Source of the DNA: Blautia wexlerae DSM 19850
GTDB taxonomy: Bacteria > Bacillota > Clostridia > Lachnospirales > Lachnospiraceae
Assembly: GCF_025148125.1 (NCBI RefSeq)
Contig: NZ_CP102267.1
Location: 3,358,501 to 3,422,500, forward strand
DNA: 64,000 bases
Direction: 5' to 3'
Of the stretch, positions 25,075 to 33,952 are shown piece after piece (position 1 is the first letter of the stretch; each line of letters opens with the position of its first letter). The translations under genes and the position numbers were made by a program. The notes beneath the pieces were generated by a model, which worked only from the letters and a program-made list of their open reading frames with translations, made no database searches and had not been told where the DNA came from.

Positions 25075-25628
25075 ATCTTCTCACCTTTCACAAATTTCAG
25101 ACACCTAATAGCGGCTTCTGTTTTGAAGCAATATTGATCTTTTAGTTTATTGGGCAGCAACTGTCTGATGCAGAAATCGTCTGCTTCCTTATCGCCTGCT
25201 GTCCCGAAAACCCCGGCAAGGTAAGCAGTAAGGGTAGCGTTTGTTGCATCATCCGCAATCTTTCCTGCAATGATATCATACCTTGCCATTTCACGTTCAA
25301 CTTCGATGAACATTTTTTTCTTTCGATGAGCGGCAATGCAATGTAACCAGTCTACATCTGCATTTTCAAAAATATGCGTTTCAAGATTTTCTGAAAGTTT
25401 GAATTCAAAAGTTGAAATATATCCATACTTCTGTCCCTCTTCAATTGTTCCGGTTGCGATTGCTTTGACTATCGAGGTTCTCAGAAAACTTTCTGCCTGC
25501 TCCTTGGATGTGGTTAAATAAAATCCCTGCCCAAAATCTTTTCTCTTTGCACATTTGGCAAGATCTGGCTCTTTTACTTCACAATAACTTCCATGATAGA
25601 GAACAAATCCATCTTTTAACTCAAGCAC
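25062..25628 (-). CDS. DUF3990 protein with ADP-ribosyltransferase-like fold
   Basis: A 188-residue protein. LYHGSYCEVKEPDLAKC near the N-terminus and FGQGFYLTTSKEQAESFL at about 32-49 match the first strand (His) and Tyr motif of the ADP-ribosyltransferase superfamily. A candidate acidic residue lies in FIEVEREMARYD (about 105-117). I know this family as DUF3990, commonly flanked by DUF3791 genes in gut Firmicutes. It overlaps both neighbours, so the three are translated as a unit. It may modify a host or phage target with NAD. Not experimentally characterised as far as I know. Confidence 0.75.
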   Translation of the reverse strand: MLELKDGFVLYHGSYCEVKEPDLAKCAKRKDFGQGFYLTTSKEQAESFLRTSIVKAIATGTIEEGQKYGYISTFEFKLSENLETHIFENADVDWLHCIAAHRKKKMFIEVEREMARYDIIAGKIADDATNATLTAYLAGVFGTAGDKEADDFCIRQLLPNKLKDQYCFKTEAAIRCLKFVKGEKIWLR

Positions 25629-25845
25629 TAATCTTTATCCCCTTTCCTTCCAGAAATTCTGTAATGTCTTCAAGCACAGCTTCATCACCTTCACAATGAA
25701 AAATCCCATAGCATTTTTCTATATATCCAAGAACATCAGCTTCTTTAAACAAGTGGATAATCTGTTCAACAGGTAAATGCCACTCTTCTGAAGCAAGCCG
25801 GATTAGTCTTGTTTGCATGAAAGTAATCTCTGTTTTCTCACTCAT
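25621..25845 (-). CDS. DUF3791 protein (upstream copy)
   Basis: A 74-residue protein: TFMQTRLIRLASEEWHLPVE, then LFKEADVLGYIEKCYGIFHC, the recognised DUF3791 pattern. All alpha-helical, no membrane segment. Its stop overlaps the DUF3990 start by 8 bp. The first gene of the cassette has a GGAGG ribosome site. In the common layout a DUF3791 protein precedes a DUF3990 protein; its role is unknown. Confidence 0.75.
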   Translation of the reverse strand: MSEKTEITFMQTRLIRLASEEWHLPVEQIIHLFKEADVLGYIEKCYGIFHCEGDEAVLEDITEFLEGKGIKISA

Positions 25846-25916
25846 AATGAATCCTCCAAATTTATAACTTTATATGTCTGTATCTGAAATATTCAGTCAT
25901 AAACTTTATTGGGATA

Positions 25917-26077
25917 GGCACCTGTGCCGCAAGGGGAAACTCCCCTTGTACGAAATCTTTGATTTCGCTGTATTTCCCGGATTGAGATTTCTCAAAACCG
26001 GGAGCAGCACCGCAGGTTGCACGATACAGGCAGATGAAATTGTCTGTATCGAAGTGCGCTCTTAGCGTTACTAAGAG
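25917..26077. repeat. Multi-hairpin structured repeat
   Basis: Six consecutive dyads lie within 161 bp: GGCAC-CT-GTGCC (25917-25928), CAAGGGGA/TCCCCTTG (25930-25948), CGAAATC/GATTTCG (25951-25967), CCCGG...CCGGG with inner TTGAGA/TCTCAA (25976-26002), CGATACAG/CTGTATCG (26022-26051) and CTCTTAG/CTAAGAG (26059-26077). There is no coding sense in any frame. Such dense stem-loop arrays are typical of dispersed genomic repeats or a structured RNA. Confidence 0.7.
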
Positions 26078-26171
26078 ATTTATGCCGTATCCGACGTGTT
26101 ATCTTTTTTCAAATTCTTTTTGACTTCTGAAGCATTCTGCCAGGTTTAATAATTTGACATGTCTGCTCCTG

Positions 26172-26378
26172 TTACTCATCATCTGTAAATTCCATCATCT
26201 CATCAACGGTGCAGTCCAGTTTCTTGCAAATCTTCTCAATCGTCTCCATTGATACATACTGGTTTTTTCCCATCCTGGCAAGAATGTTTCCACTGATCCC
26301 GGTGAGGTACTGCATCTCTATCCGCTTCATATTTTTATTTATGAGCATTTTCCATAACCTGTTATAACTTACGCCCAT
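26172..26378 (-). CDS. Short Xre-type HTH regulator
   Basis: A 68-residue Cro/CI-type protein: LWKMLINKNMKRIEMQYLTG, ISGNILARMGKNQYVSMETI, KKLDCTVDEMMEFTDDE. It is the stand-alone short form of the HTH_26/YozG type. A modest ribosome site (GGAGGTAG) precedes it. It lies upstream of the DUF3791-DUF3990 cassette on the same strand, separated by the multi-hairpin repeat. Whether it regulates that cassette is a guess from position. Confidence 0.82.
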   Translation of the reverse strand: MGVSYNRLWKMLINKNMKRIEMQYLTGISGNILARMGKNQYVSMETIEKICKKLDCTVDEMMEFTDDE

Positions 26379-26399
26379 AAGCTACCTCCATCTTTTCGT

Positions 26400-26740
26400 A
26401 TAAACATATTTTGATTATATCACGATTTCGTTAGGTTGAATACCTGTGATTTTTGATATCTTCTGTAAAATGGAAAAAAGGATGCCACGGCAAAGGGCAG
26501 CCTCTCCAACCATTTACTCTGAATTAATCAAATGAAATCTCACCATCTGGTGCTTCCATGAATCCATCCTTTCCAGGCATTTCGCCCTGTAAACATTGTT
26601 ATCAGTTTCATTCGTCCGGCGGTCTAGCGTGCGTTTCCCTGTCATCTGCAGTCGTCTCAGACTGCCTCTGCCTGCATCAGCAGGTCACTGACCATATCAA
26701 TGCAATCCCACATAATACTTTTTCCACTGTATATTTAATT
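26400..26740. other. Gene-poor stretch with gene fragments
   Basis: No intact gene is present. An 18-codon minus-strand tail (MPGKDGFMEAPDGEISFD, 26524-26580) looks like the C-terminus of a lost gene. The rest is GC-richer, without a ribosome site or long frame, and ends at the degenerate small-peptide copy at 26690-26765. Confidence 0.5.
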
Positions 26741-26765
26741 TCATCGGGGCACTCCTCTCCTATCT
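26690..26765 (-). pseudogene. Degenerate small membrane-peptide gene (copy 2)
   Basis: After AGGAGAGGAG the minus strand reads DEIKYTVEKVLCGIALIWSV and stops. It matches 12551-12619 at about 80% over some 68 bp, including the ribosome-site region. No in-frame start is left. Confidence 0.4.
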
Positions 26766-27055
26766 ACCTCGCTGATAAATTTTTCTATCAGTCTGTTTAC
26801 TTCATCCGGCTGGTCCGTATTGGAATTATGACCAGCATTCTTTATCCATTTAAGCGGTAAACCTTCTCTCTGATGCCATTTTTTATTGTAGCTTTGGGCT
26901 GAGCCCGCTTTATCTTTTTCGCCACAGATAAGAAGTGCCGGACAACTGATATGATATGCCAAATCTGCTTTGATTGCCTCAGCAAGCATTCTGTAACCAA
27001 AACCAGCAAGCCTTGCATATTCTTTAGGATCTGAATCATAGGACATCATCATTAC
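26741..27055 (-). pseudogene. Alpha/beta-hydrolase, C-terminal fragment
   Basis: About 103 codons remain: YHISCPALLICGEKDKAGSA is the strand carrying the acid residue, and IKNAGHNSNTDQPDEVNRLI contains the catalytic His of alpha/beta-hydrolases. The nucleophile-elbow half (about 150 residues) is missing. There is no ribosome site before the first Met. It is a deletion remnant from a typical 250-residue hydrolase. Confidence 0.65.
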
Positions 27056-27180
27056 TGTAAATGAAGAATCAGAATATCAGATCAAAGTTTGCTGATGCTC
27101 CTCAGATGCGTCCTATGTAATAATGGTAGTTATCCGCACGCTGTTTGTCTTTTTTCTGAATCTTATGTGTTGCATCTTTT

Positions 27181-27806
27181 TCAGACAGATGCAAGTTTCT
27201 TACCAAGAACTCTGGCAACAAATCCAACCAGAAGTGCCGCAATGATCGTACCCTCACGCACACCATTGAGATGTCCGGTAAATACAAAAGACAGGACTGC
27301 TGCGATCACTGCCATGGAAACGTCAAAGCAGATTTTTGTCGTACCAAAGTTGGTTCTCCATGTCAGAACGATTGCTCGGACAAAAGATTCTCCCGGCAAC
27401 ATTACAACGTCTGCCAGCACTTCCATGTACACACCAAATCCAAGGATCAGACACCCAATCAGAAGATATACGATTTTCATAATGTATGTCTGTGGATTTA
27501 CCCATGTAAACAGAAGCATGGTCAGATCGATGAAATATCCAAAGATAATGGATATCGGTATCTGCAAAACATGTTCCAGTTTAAAATTTTTACGCAGGAT
27601 CAGCAACTGCAGTAAGATCAAAAATACGCTGAAAAAAATCGTAAAGTTTCCCAACGTAAACGGAAAACTTAAGCTTAATACATACGGAATCGATGTGATT
27701 GGTGAGGTTACGAGACTTGCCTTGGTGATCAAACTAACACCAAGTGAGTTCACGAACAGGCCGATCAGAAAGATTACGTATCTTTTTAATTTGTTAATTT
27801 GTTCAT
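27181..27806 (-). pseudogene. YczE/YitT-like membrane protein with 8-bp duplication at its start
   Basis: The frame encodes five to six membrane helices (VSLITKASLVTSPITSIPYV, FTIFFSVFLILLQLLIL, IVYLLIGCLILGFGVYMEVL, VIAAVLSFVFTGHL) in the pattern of the YczE/YyaS family. The natural start at 27806 (ATG overlapping the MarR stop) reads MNKLTN and stops. The cause is a tandem duplication of AACAAATT (27788-27803). With one copy removed it reads MNKLKRYVIFLIGLFVNSLG, a normal N-terminus. The remaining frame has no good start, except an internal GTG. It is probably off, perhaps reversibly. Confidence 0.75.
27788..27803. repeat. Tandem 8-bp duplication in a start region
   Basis: Plus strand AATTTGTT twice, immediately after the start codon of the YczE-like gene on the minus strand. 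Loss of one unit restores the frame. Confidence 0.85.
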
Positions 27807-28258
27807 TTGTTCCTTCCTTCTTTCCCTGTTTCTTCGCAGCCTGTCTCAGACAGATTACTGTAAATTTTATGATAAATCTTCATAAAAGCCTCTGCTTCTT
27901 CTGGAGAAATATCTTTCCATGCAGCCTCCTCAATCTCCACAAAAGCTTCTTCCACAAGCTTCTGGCTTTTTTTCCCGGATTCTGTCATGAAAATATGAAA
28001 AGTCCTTCTGTTTCCATTGAGCATACGCCGCTCGATCAAACCTTTCTCTTCCATGCGATTCAAAATTGAAGTCAGAGACCCTGCCTCAATAAAACAACCC
28101 GCTGCGATTTCCTTCTGACTGGCTCCATCATGATTTTTAAGATAATCCAGAACCTTCGGCTGTCCAAGCGTAAGCCCCGAAGCCTTCACCCGCTCCAGAA
28201 GCCTCTTCTGAATCAGCATCTGGTTAGCCATTGTCAGATAATGCAATGATATGTCCAT
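27803..28258 (-). CDS. MarR-family transcriptional regulator
   Basis: A 151-residue winged-helix protein with the MarR layout: LTLGQPKVLDYLKNHDGASQ, KEIAAGCFIEAGSLTSILNR, MEEKGLIERRMLNGNRRT (wing) and a C-terminal dimer helix. It precedes the YczE-like membrane gene, their stop and start overlapping (ATGA). An inverted repeat upstream (28296-28336) is the likely operator. MarR regulators usually respond to phenolic or toxic compounds and control a neighbouring transporter. Confidence 0.9.
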   Translation of the reverse strand: MDISLHYLTMANQMLIQKRLLERVKASGLTLGQPKVLDYLKNHDGASQKEIAAGCFIEAGSLTSILNRMEEKGLIERRMLNGNRRTFHIFMTESGKKSQKLVEEAFVEIEEAAWKDISPEEAEAFMKIYHKIYSNLSETGCEETGKEGRNK

Positions 28259-28295
28259 GTTTCACGTTCCTTCCCTTTTTGTGTTAAGCACAAAC

Positions 28296-28336
28296 AAAAT
28301 AGTTATATTTCTAATATTTAGAATTATAACTATTTT
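28296..28336. promoter_or_regulatory. Inverted repeat upstream of the MarR gene, probable operator
   Basis: 12-bp arms AAAATAGTTATA and TATAACTATTTT separated by 17 bp that hold a second dyad (TTCTAA/TTTAGAA). It lies 38 bp upstream of the MarR start, a usual place for MarR self-repression. It could also act as a weak terminator for the fragment upstream. Confidence 0.65.
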
Positions 28337-28560
28337 ATAAAAGATGTCAACCCCGCTTTTGTTACTTCCGCAGCTCCTTTCACATATTGTCCATACATTT
28401 CATCAACATAAATATCCGAGCCATCAACAGCAATTGGATCATAGCCTTTCAAAGTCTTATCGAGGAAAAATGCATTGGAAAATGAGTAAAAAAGAGAATC
28501 AAAGGCCTCTAAAGATATTTTTTTACGCTGTTGGTGCAAGAAGCGTTAAAATCGAAATAC
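28330..28560 (-). pseudogene. Transposase N-terminal remnant (IS4-like)
   Basis: The minus strand encodes ISLEAFDSLFYSFSNAFFLD, then LKGYDPIAVDGSDIYV, the region around the first catalytic Asp of IS4-type DDE transposases (L-x-AVDGSD). The remaining ~300 residues are absent. Upstream frames are also broken. Confidence 0.5.
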
Positions 28561-28628
28561 TTTAACCATTGTCGGCTCCGACATCCCTTGCACGGAAAGC
28601 TTCATTGAGAACTTCCTTAAAGAAAATC

Positions 28629-28658
28629 AGCGGCTCTCCGTCCCGGGAAGCCGCTTTT
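28629..28658 (+). terminator. Rho-independent terminator
   Basis: AGCGGCT...AGCCGCTTTTG, with a compact GC-rich stem and T run. The 28560-28885 region around it contains no gene. Confidence 0.65.
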
Positions 28659-28885
28659 GTCATAAATCGTTAAAATGTGTAGCAATCGTTTTCTTATGTG
28701 TTGTACTGTTTCAGGAGTGCATCTAACAGGCGGTATGCTTCTTCACGCTAATATTTGGAATGCTTTGCATGAAGCTCGTCCAGGTTGATGTTTGCAAAGA
28801 TTTATGAATCGTATTGCTTTTCACACAGGAATAAGTATAATATAAGTATAATACATGAAGAAAAGGATGTGGAGGAGTAAGGAGT

Positions 28886-30327
28886 ATGGAGCGTTTTCGA
28901 CAGCGATATGGGATTGCTCTGACGAAAAAGAAATTGCAGGAGATCATCCTGATGCTGATGGCCTGGGAAGCGGTGTTTGCCTTTTCTTATCTGGGATACA
29001 TTGAGCTTCCGGCCATTTCCACCACCACGTTGCACATTCTTGTGATTGTGGCGGCTATGATGCTGGGGGCACAGGGGAGTGTGCCGGTGGTATGCGTTTT
29101 TGTGGTCACGTCCATGTGGATCGGCACCTACAGCCTGTCCCAGCTCGACCGGGTATTTTCTCCCTTTGCCAGCGGAATGCCCCTTGGATCCATAATGCTG
29201 GTATTTGCCCGCGTGCTGTTTGCGGCGGGAGCCGGTTGGCTCTTTGACCTTTATTTTCGGAAGCCTCGCAGGTATGTCTATCTGGGCATTGCGGGGATTG
29301 CGGCTGCCAGCACCCTTCTTCATGGGCTGTGCGTTTTTGCCGCGTTATATTGCAGTTTCCCTATGCTGCGGCAAATGATTTTAGAAAATCTGTTTTCCTA
29401 TCCCATATTCCGGGACTGGCTGTCCTATGTCCTGGCGATCATCGCCTGCTGCGGCATCCATTGGGTTCTGACTCGGAAGTCGGTGAAAAACAGATTGTCG
29501 CAGCTATGCGACTGTCCTCCGGCAATGCAAGAGTCCGGAAACCGGAAGCAGCTGATCTATTCGGAAACCGTTGCGGTAGTGGTGGGCATTCTGTGCATCC
29601 TGTTTCTGCGAAAGGCCATCTTCAAGGAGCTGTACCTGCAAGGCATAGATGTCAGCGAAAACCTACACCAAAATATCACCGCCTTTTTGCTGCAAACGCT
29701 GGTGGCTCTGTTGGCGCTCTTTAGTGTTGTCAGCGTTCTGATCCAATGGATTTACGAGTATTATACGGCGCAGCGGATTCGGATGAACAAAAAGCTGATG
29801 GAGCAGCGTATGAAAAGCTCCGTAGATGTTCTGACCGGCGTATTCAGTCGGCTGGCGTATCATGAGTGTCTGGAGCAGTACGCGGATTCCGTTCCGACAG
29901 ATCTGACCGTCTTTCTCATGGATATCAACGGCTTAAAGGGGGTCAACGATGCCCTGGGGCATGAGGCGGGGGACGAGCTGATATGCGGCGCTGCCCAATG
30001 TATATCACCCAGGCGGTGGGGGATCGGGGGAAAATCTTCCGCATCGGTGGGGATGAGTTCGTGGTGCTGGGTCAAATGACCCAAACCCAGGCGCAGGAAA
30101 TTCTGGCGGCGCTGCAACGGATTGCGGCGGCCTGGTCCGGGACGAATGTGGGGACGCTGAGTATTTCCTCCGGGTGCGCCTTTGCCGACGACCATCCGGA
30201 TTTTTCCGTAGAGCAGCTTACCAAGGCAGCAGATTTGTCCATGTATGCCCAGAAACAGGAATATTACCGGGCAAAGAAACTGTCCTCTGGCACACCCGTC
30301 TCTAGTGGGAACGGGGTGCGTCCATAA
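28886..30327 (+). pseudogene. Membrane diguanylate cyclase (GGDEF), frameshifted
   Basis: The first frame (397 codons) gives six or seven N-terminal helices (about 25-235), another near 245-290, and the first half of a GGDEF domain (VDVLTGVFSRLAYHECLEQY, LMDINGLKGVNDALGHEAGD). The active site follows in another frame at 29983-30327 (KIFRIGGDEFVVLG). Removing AT from TGTATATCACC near 30000 gives Q-C-I-T-Q-A-V-G, the expected join. The region is much richer in GC than its surroundings, suggesting transfer from another clade. The complete protein would make cyclic di-GMP in response to a membrane-borne signal. Confidence 0.8.
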
Positions 30328-30389
30328 AAAGAAATATATACCTCTTCCTTTCCCTTTTCATTTTTTCCTTAGCCACCTATATATATTTC

Positions 30390-32129
30390 TCAGTACACCA
30401 GTTTCCAGCTCACCGCCTGCTGCCTTGCATCCACAAATCTCTTATAGATACCTTCCTGCTTCATTAGCTGCTCATGTGTTCCCTGTTGCACAATTTTTCC
30501 TTTGTCAACAACCACAATCTGATCTGCATGTCTGACTGTTTTTAGTCTGTGGGCAATCATAATAATCGTTTTTTCCTTTGTAAGTGCATCTACTGCATCC
30601 ATCAGCTCCTTTTCATTCTCCGGATCAACATTGGCCGTTGCTTCATCTAATATAACGATTGGTGCATTCTTCATAATTGCCCTGGCTATGGAAATACGCT
30701 GTTTCTCACCACCGGAAAGTGTAGCTCCTCCCTCTCCAATCACTGTATCATATCCATCAGGAAGTTTGCTGATGAAATCATGACAGCATGCTTTCTTCGC
30801 CGCTTCCACCACTTCCTCATGACTTGCATCCTGGCGTCCGAATTTAATATTATTCTCAATGGTGTCTGCAAACAAATACACCGACTGAAACACAAATGAG
30901 AAATTACTCATCAGACTGTTCATGCTGTAGTCTTTTACATTCACACCTCCAAGTGTCACTTCCCCGGAATCCACATCCCAGAACCTGGCAATCAGATTGC
31001 AAAGTGTTGATTTTCCTCCACCAGACGGTCCAACAATTGCTGTCGTCGTTTTCTGTGGGACAGAGAGCGATATATCGTCAATGATCTTCCGTTTGTCATA
31101 GGAAAATGAAACGTTAGAAAGTCTGATATCGTAATTTTCCGGATGGATCTCTTTGCCGTCGATATCCATGGTGTCCAGCTCCAGTATTGCATTTGCTTTA
31201 TCTACACATACACTTACCACATGTAAGAGGGATGAATAATTTCCTGCGCATTCCAGACTGGAATAAAGCATAAATGCTGAGATTGTCATACCAATCGCAT
31301 AGACCGCACTCATGGTTCCATTGATATAAAAATATGCGCTGCCTGCTACGATCACAGCACCTGTGATTTTTGTTATCACGCTTTGCAGAAAATGATAGGG
31401 AACAAACAACATCTCCATCTTTGTATTGACCTTTTCGCATGCTTCATTTGCATCGTTTAATCTTTTTGCCTGTTTTCCGAGCAGGTTGTATGATTTCACC
31501 TCTGATATTCCCTGCAGATACTCCATGATCTGGTTTACAAGCTCTGTATCGCATAACACTTTTTGCTCTGAATCTTTTTTCCCTGCATTCTGCATTACAG
31601 AATTGACCCCAAAGAAAATAAGTACTCCTGCTGCAGCTATCAGTCCGATTCTCCAGTCAAAAATAAACAGCATAAGAATGATCATTGATGTTTCCAGAAT
31701 TCCCTGCATTGTCAGCATAACCACTCTCGCAGCCACATCGCCAAGTATTTCCATTGTATTGGTTGTAATGGAAGAAATTTCCCCGATACTATTGGAATTG
31801 AAATACCCCATCGGCAGATATCGCAGATGTTCTGCAATCTTGATTCTCATAAAAGCACTTGCATTATATCCTCCCTCTGTCTGAAGCACTGTAGAGTATC
31901 TCTTGCAGATTACGTCGACTACAATTGCAAGAACCATAATCGCAACGGAGCCTCCAATATATTTTCCTGTCGGTTTCCCACTCAGCAGACCAATCAGTAT
32001 GTACATAATAGCCGGAATCTTCATTGCTGAGGCAAGAGCCTCTATGAGTCCGATCACTATCGACAGTTTAAATTTATTGCCATTTTCCCTGCCTGAAAAA
32101 CGAAAGAATTTTGCCAGAATCCCAAACAT
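30390..32129 (-). CDS. ABC transporter, fused membrane/ATPase subunit B (IrtB/YbtQ-like)
   Basis: A 579-residue half-transporter: six helices (about 20-300), then an ATPase with Walker A GPSGGGKSTLCN, signature LSGGEKQRISIARAIM, Walker B IVILDEATANVDPEN and switch His in IMIAHRLKTV. The ATANVDPEN form is typical of the IrtAB/YbtPQ branch, which imports iron-siderophores despite its exporter-type fold. It starts 1 bp after the stop of subunit A, so they form a heterodimer. The operon carries a GTTAG-N6-CTAAC operator upstream. Export of a drug or peptide is the alternative. Confidence 0.88.
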   Translation of the reverse strand: MFGILAKFFRFSGRENGNKFKLSIVIGLIEALASAMKIPAIMYILIGLLSGKPTGKYIGGSVAIMVLAIVVDVICKRYSTVLQTEGGYNASAFMRIKIAEHLRYLPMGYFNSNSIGEISSITTNTMEILGDVAARVVMLTMQGILETSMIILMLFIFDWRIGLIAAAGVLIFFGVNSVMQNAGKKDSEQKVLCDTELVNQIMEYLQGISEVKSYNLLGKQAKRLNDANEACEKVNTKMEMLFVPYHFLQSVITKITGAVIVAGSAYFYINGTMSAVYAIGMTISAFMLYSSLECAGNYSSLLHVVSVCVDKANAILELDTMDIDGKEIHPENYDIRLSNVSFSYDKRKIIDDISLSVPQKTTTAIVGPSGGGKSTLCNLIARFWDVDSGEVTLGGVNVKDYSMNSLMSNFSFVFQSVYLFADTIENNIKFGRQDASHEEVVEAAKKACCHDFISKLPDGYDTVIGEGGATLSGGEKQRISIARAIMKNAPIVILDEATANVDPENEKELMDAVDALTKEKTIIMIAHRLKTVRHADQIVVVDKGKIVQQGTHEQLMKQEGIYKRFVDARQQAVSWKLVY

Positions 32130-32130
32130 A

Positions 32131-33885
32131 TCATTCTCCCTCCTTCACTGTATCTTTTACAGAAATATGGGCATTCCACATTTCCTTATAAAGCGGGCAT
32201 GACACCAGAAGTTCCTCATGTGTGCCATGTGCTGTTACATTTCCATCATTTACAACAAAGATCTGGTCACTGTCCTTAACAGTAGAAAGTCTGTGTGCTA
32301 TTACGATCAGGGTCTTCCCTGCTACCAGTTTTGCGATAGAATTCTGCAGAATTGCCTCATTTTCCGGATCTGTGTAGGCAGTTGCCTCATCAAGAATCAC
32401 GATCGGAGCATCCTTTAGCATTGCTCTTGCAATGGAGATACGCTGTCTCTCGCCTCCTGACAGATGTCCTCCTGCACCTCCTACAACCGTATCAAATCCA
32501 TTCTCCAACTGCATGATAAATTCATAGCATCCGCTTTTCTTTGTCACCTCGATGACCTGTTCATCTGTAGCCTCTGGATTTCCCTGTCTGATATTTTCAC
32601 GTACCGTTTCATTGAACAGATAATTATCCTGTGCAACATATGCAATTTTCCGATTAAAATCTGCAAGCGACATTTCTTTGACATCAACTCCACCGATTTT
32701 AATGCTTCCGGAATCCACATCCCACAAGGACGCAATCAGCTTTGCGATGGTCGACTTGCCGCTTCCGGAAGGTCCTACGATTGCATTTACCGTTCCTGCT
32801 TTCAGCTCCATAGTTACTCCATGCAGAATCTCTTTGTCGTGATAACCAAATCTGACATCTTCAAGAGTAACGGAGTTATCTTTTGGAACACTTTTACTTT
32901 TCTCTGGACGTTCAAGCTCCGGCTGTTCCAGAATTCCTGCCACTTCACCAACAATCACTCCGATCTTGCCAAGATCATCTGTATAGGAACCCACTGTGAT
33001 CAACGGTCCAACGATTCCAAGTGATAAAATAATGCAGATGACAAAATCTGAAATCGCAAGTGTTCCATTGGCTACATAATGTGCCCCAAACGGCAATACC
33101 GTAAGAAGCGTATAAGGTGTGACCACCATCATCAGTCCATGAAAGATCGAGCACCGTTTCATCCAGGAAATAAAGGAATCTGCATAAGCCATAGCCGCCT
33201 TTGTAAATTTTGCATAAGAACTTTCTGTCTTTCCAAATGCCTTGATCACTTCGATTCCGTCAATATATTCCACTGCCGCATCATTCAGATCTTTTGTTGT
33301 CTGAACCGTTCTCTCGAAGCTTGGTTTATAATCCAGCATCATTCCAAAATAGGAAAGAAATCCCACTATAACCGGCACCAATGACCAGAGTGCCAGTCTC
33401 CAGTCTGTCAGGAAGAAATAAATCAAAATCACAATCGGTGCCAGCAGATTGGACGTGAATTCCGGGACAATATGCGCCAGTGTTGTCTCGATACTGTCGA
33501 TTCTTTCCACCATAATATTTTTAAATGTACCGGAAGGTGTGTCTTTCACATAGCCAAGAGGTACCCGCGCCAGCTTGTCACAGCAGGATTTTCTTATATT
33601 TGCAAGTACTGCAAACGTTGCTTTATGTGACAATGCTGTCGAAAGTGAATGAAGCAGTTCTGCAATGATAAACGATAATGCAATCAGAACCGCTTTTGCA
33701 AGATATATTTCAAACTCCTTTTCACCATTTAAAAACAGCTTTACTACATCTGCAATAATAAAATACGGCAAAATCTTAAAAATCACATTTCCTATTGCAA
33801 GTAACACACTCCACACATAAGCAATTCTTTTTTGTCCCGCCCATGTCAGGATCCAGCTGATTGTCGACTTCTTTTTTTCTTTCAC
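32131..33885 (-). CDS. ABC transporter, fused membrane/ATPase subunit A (IrtA/YbtP-like)
   Basis: A 584-residue half-transporter starting at GTG with AAGGAGTG upstream. The membrane domain spans about 20-310. The ATPase has Walker A GPSGSGKSTIAK, signature LSGGERQRISIARAML and Walker B IVILDEATAYTDPEN. The ATAYTDPEN variant is shared with the siderophore-importer branch (YbtP, IrtA). It is the first gene of the two-gene operon, with three tandem 13-bp repeats and the GTTAG-N6-CTAAC palindrome in its leader. Confidence 0.88.
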   Translation of the reverse strand: MKEKKKSTISWILTWAGQKRIAYVWSVLLAIGNVIFKILPYFIIADVVKLFLNGEKEFEIYLAKAVLIALSFIIAELLHSLSTALSHKATFAVLANIRKSCCDKLARVPLGYVKDTPSGTFKNIMVERIDSIETTLAHIVPEFTSNLLAPIVILIYFFLTDWRLALWSLVPVIVGFLSYFGMMLDYKPSFERTVQTTKDLNDAAVEYIDGIEVIKAFGKTESSYAKFTKAAMAYADSFISWMKRCSIFHGLMMVVTPYTLLTVLPFGAHYVANGTLAISDFVICIILSLGIVGPLITVGSYTDDLGKIGVIVGEVAGILEQPELERPEKSKSVPKDNSVTLEDVRFGYHDKEILHGVTMELKAGTVNAIVGPSGSGKSTIAKLIASLWDVDSGSIKIGGVDVKEMSLADFNRKIAYVAQDNYLFNETVRENIRQGNPEATDEQVIEVTKKSGCYEFIMQLENGFDTVVGGAGGHLSGGERQRISIARAMLKDAPIVILDEATAYTDPENEAILQNSIAKLVAGKTLIVIAHRLSTVKDSDQIFVVNDGNVTAHGTHEELLVSCPLYKEMWNAHISVKDTVKEGE

Positions 33886-33902
33886 ATCTCTTCACTCCTT
33901 AC

Positions 33903-33940
33903 GTTCGTTTTATTGTTTCGTTTTATTGTTTCGTTTTATT
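33903..33940. repeat. Tandem 13-bp repeats in the ABC-operon leader
   Basis: GTTTCGTTTTATT occurs in two perfect and one 12-bp copy, between the operator and the ribosome site of the ABC operon. Copy number could change by slippage and alter leader spacing. Confidence 0.75.
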
Positions 33941-33952
33941 GCTTTACCTTCT

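Noticed and set aside
27089..28069. 326-codon plus-strand open frame
   Set aside because: It lies antisense to the YczE-like and MarR genes, has no ribosome site, and its composition (Ser/Arg/Thr/Ile-rich) shows no family pattern.
30390..33885. ABC pair as a bacteriocin exporter
   Set aside because: No peptidase C39 domain and no leader peptide genes; the ATAYTDPEN and ATANVDPEN motifs favour the IrtAB/YbtPQ branch.
33903..33940. Tandem repeats considered as a CRISPR array
   Set aside because: Repeats are 13 bp and adjoin with no spacers, and no cas gene is present in the window.
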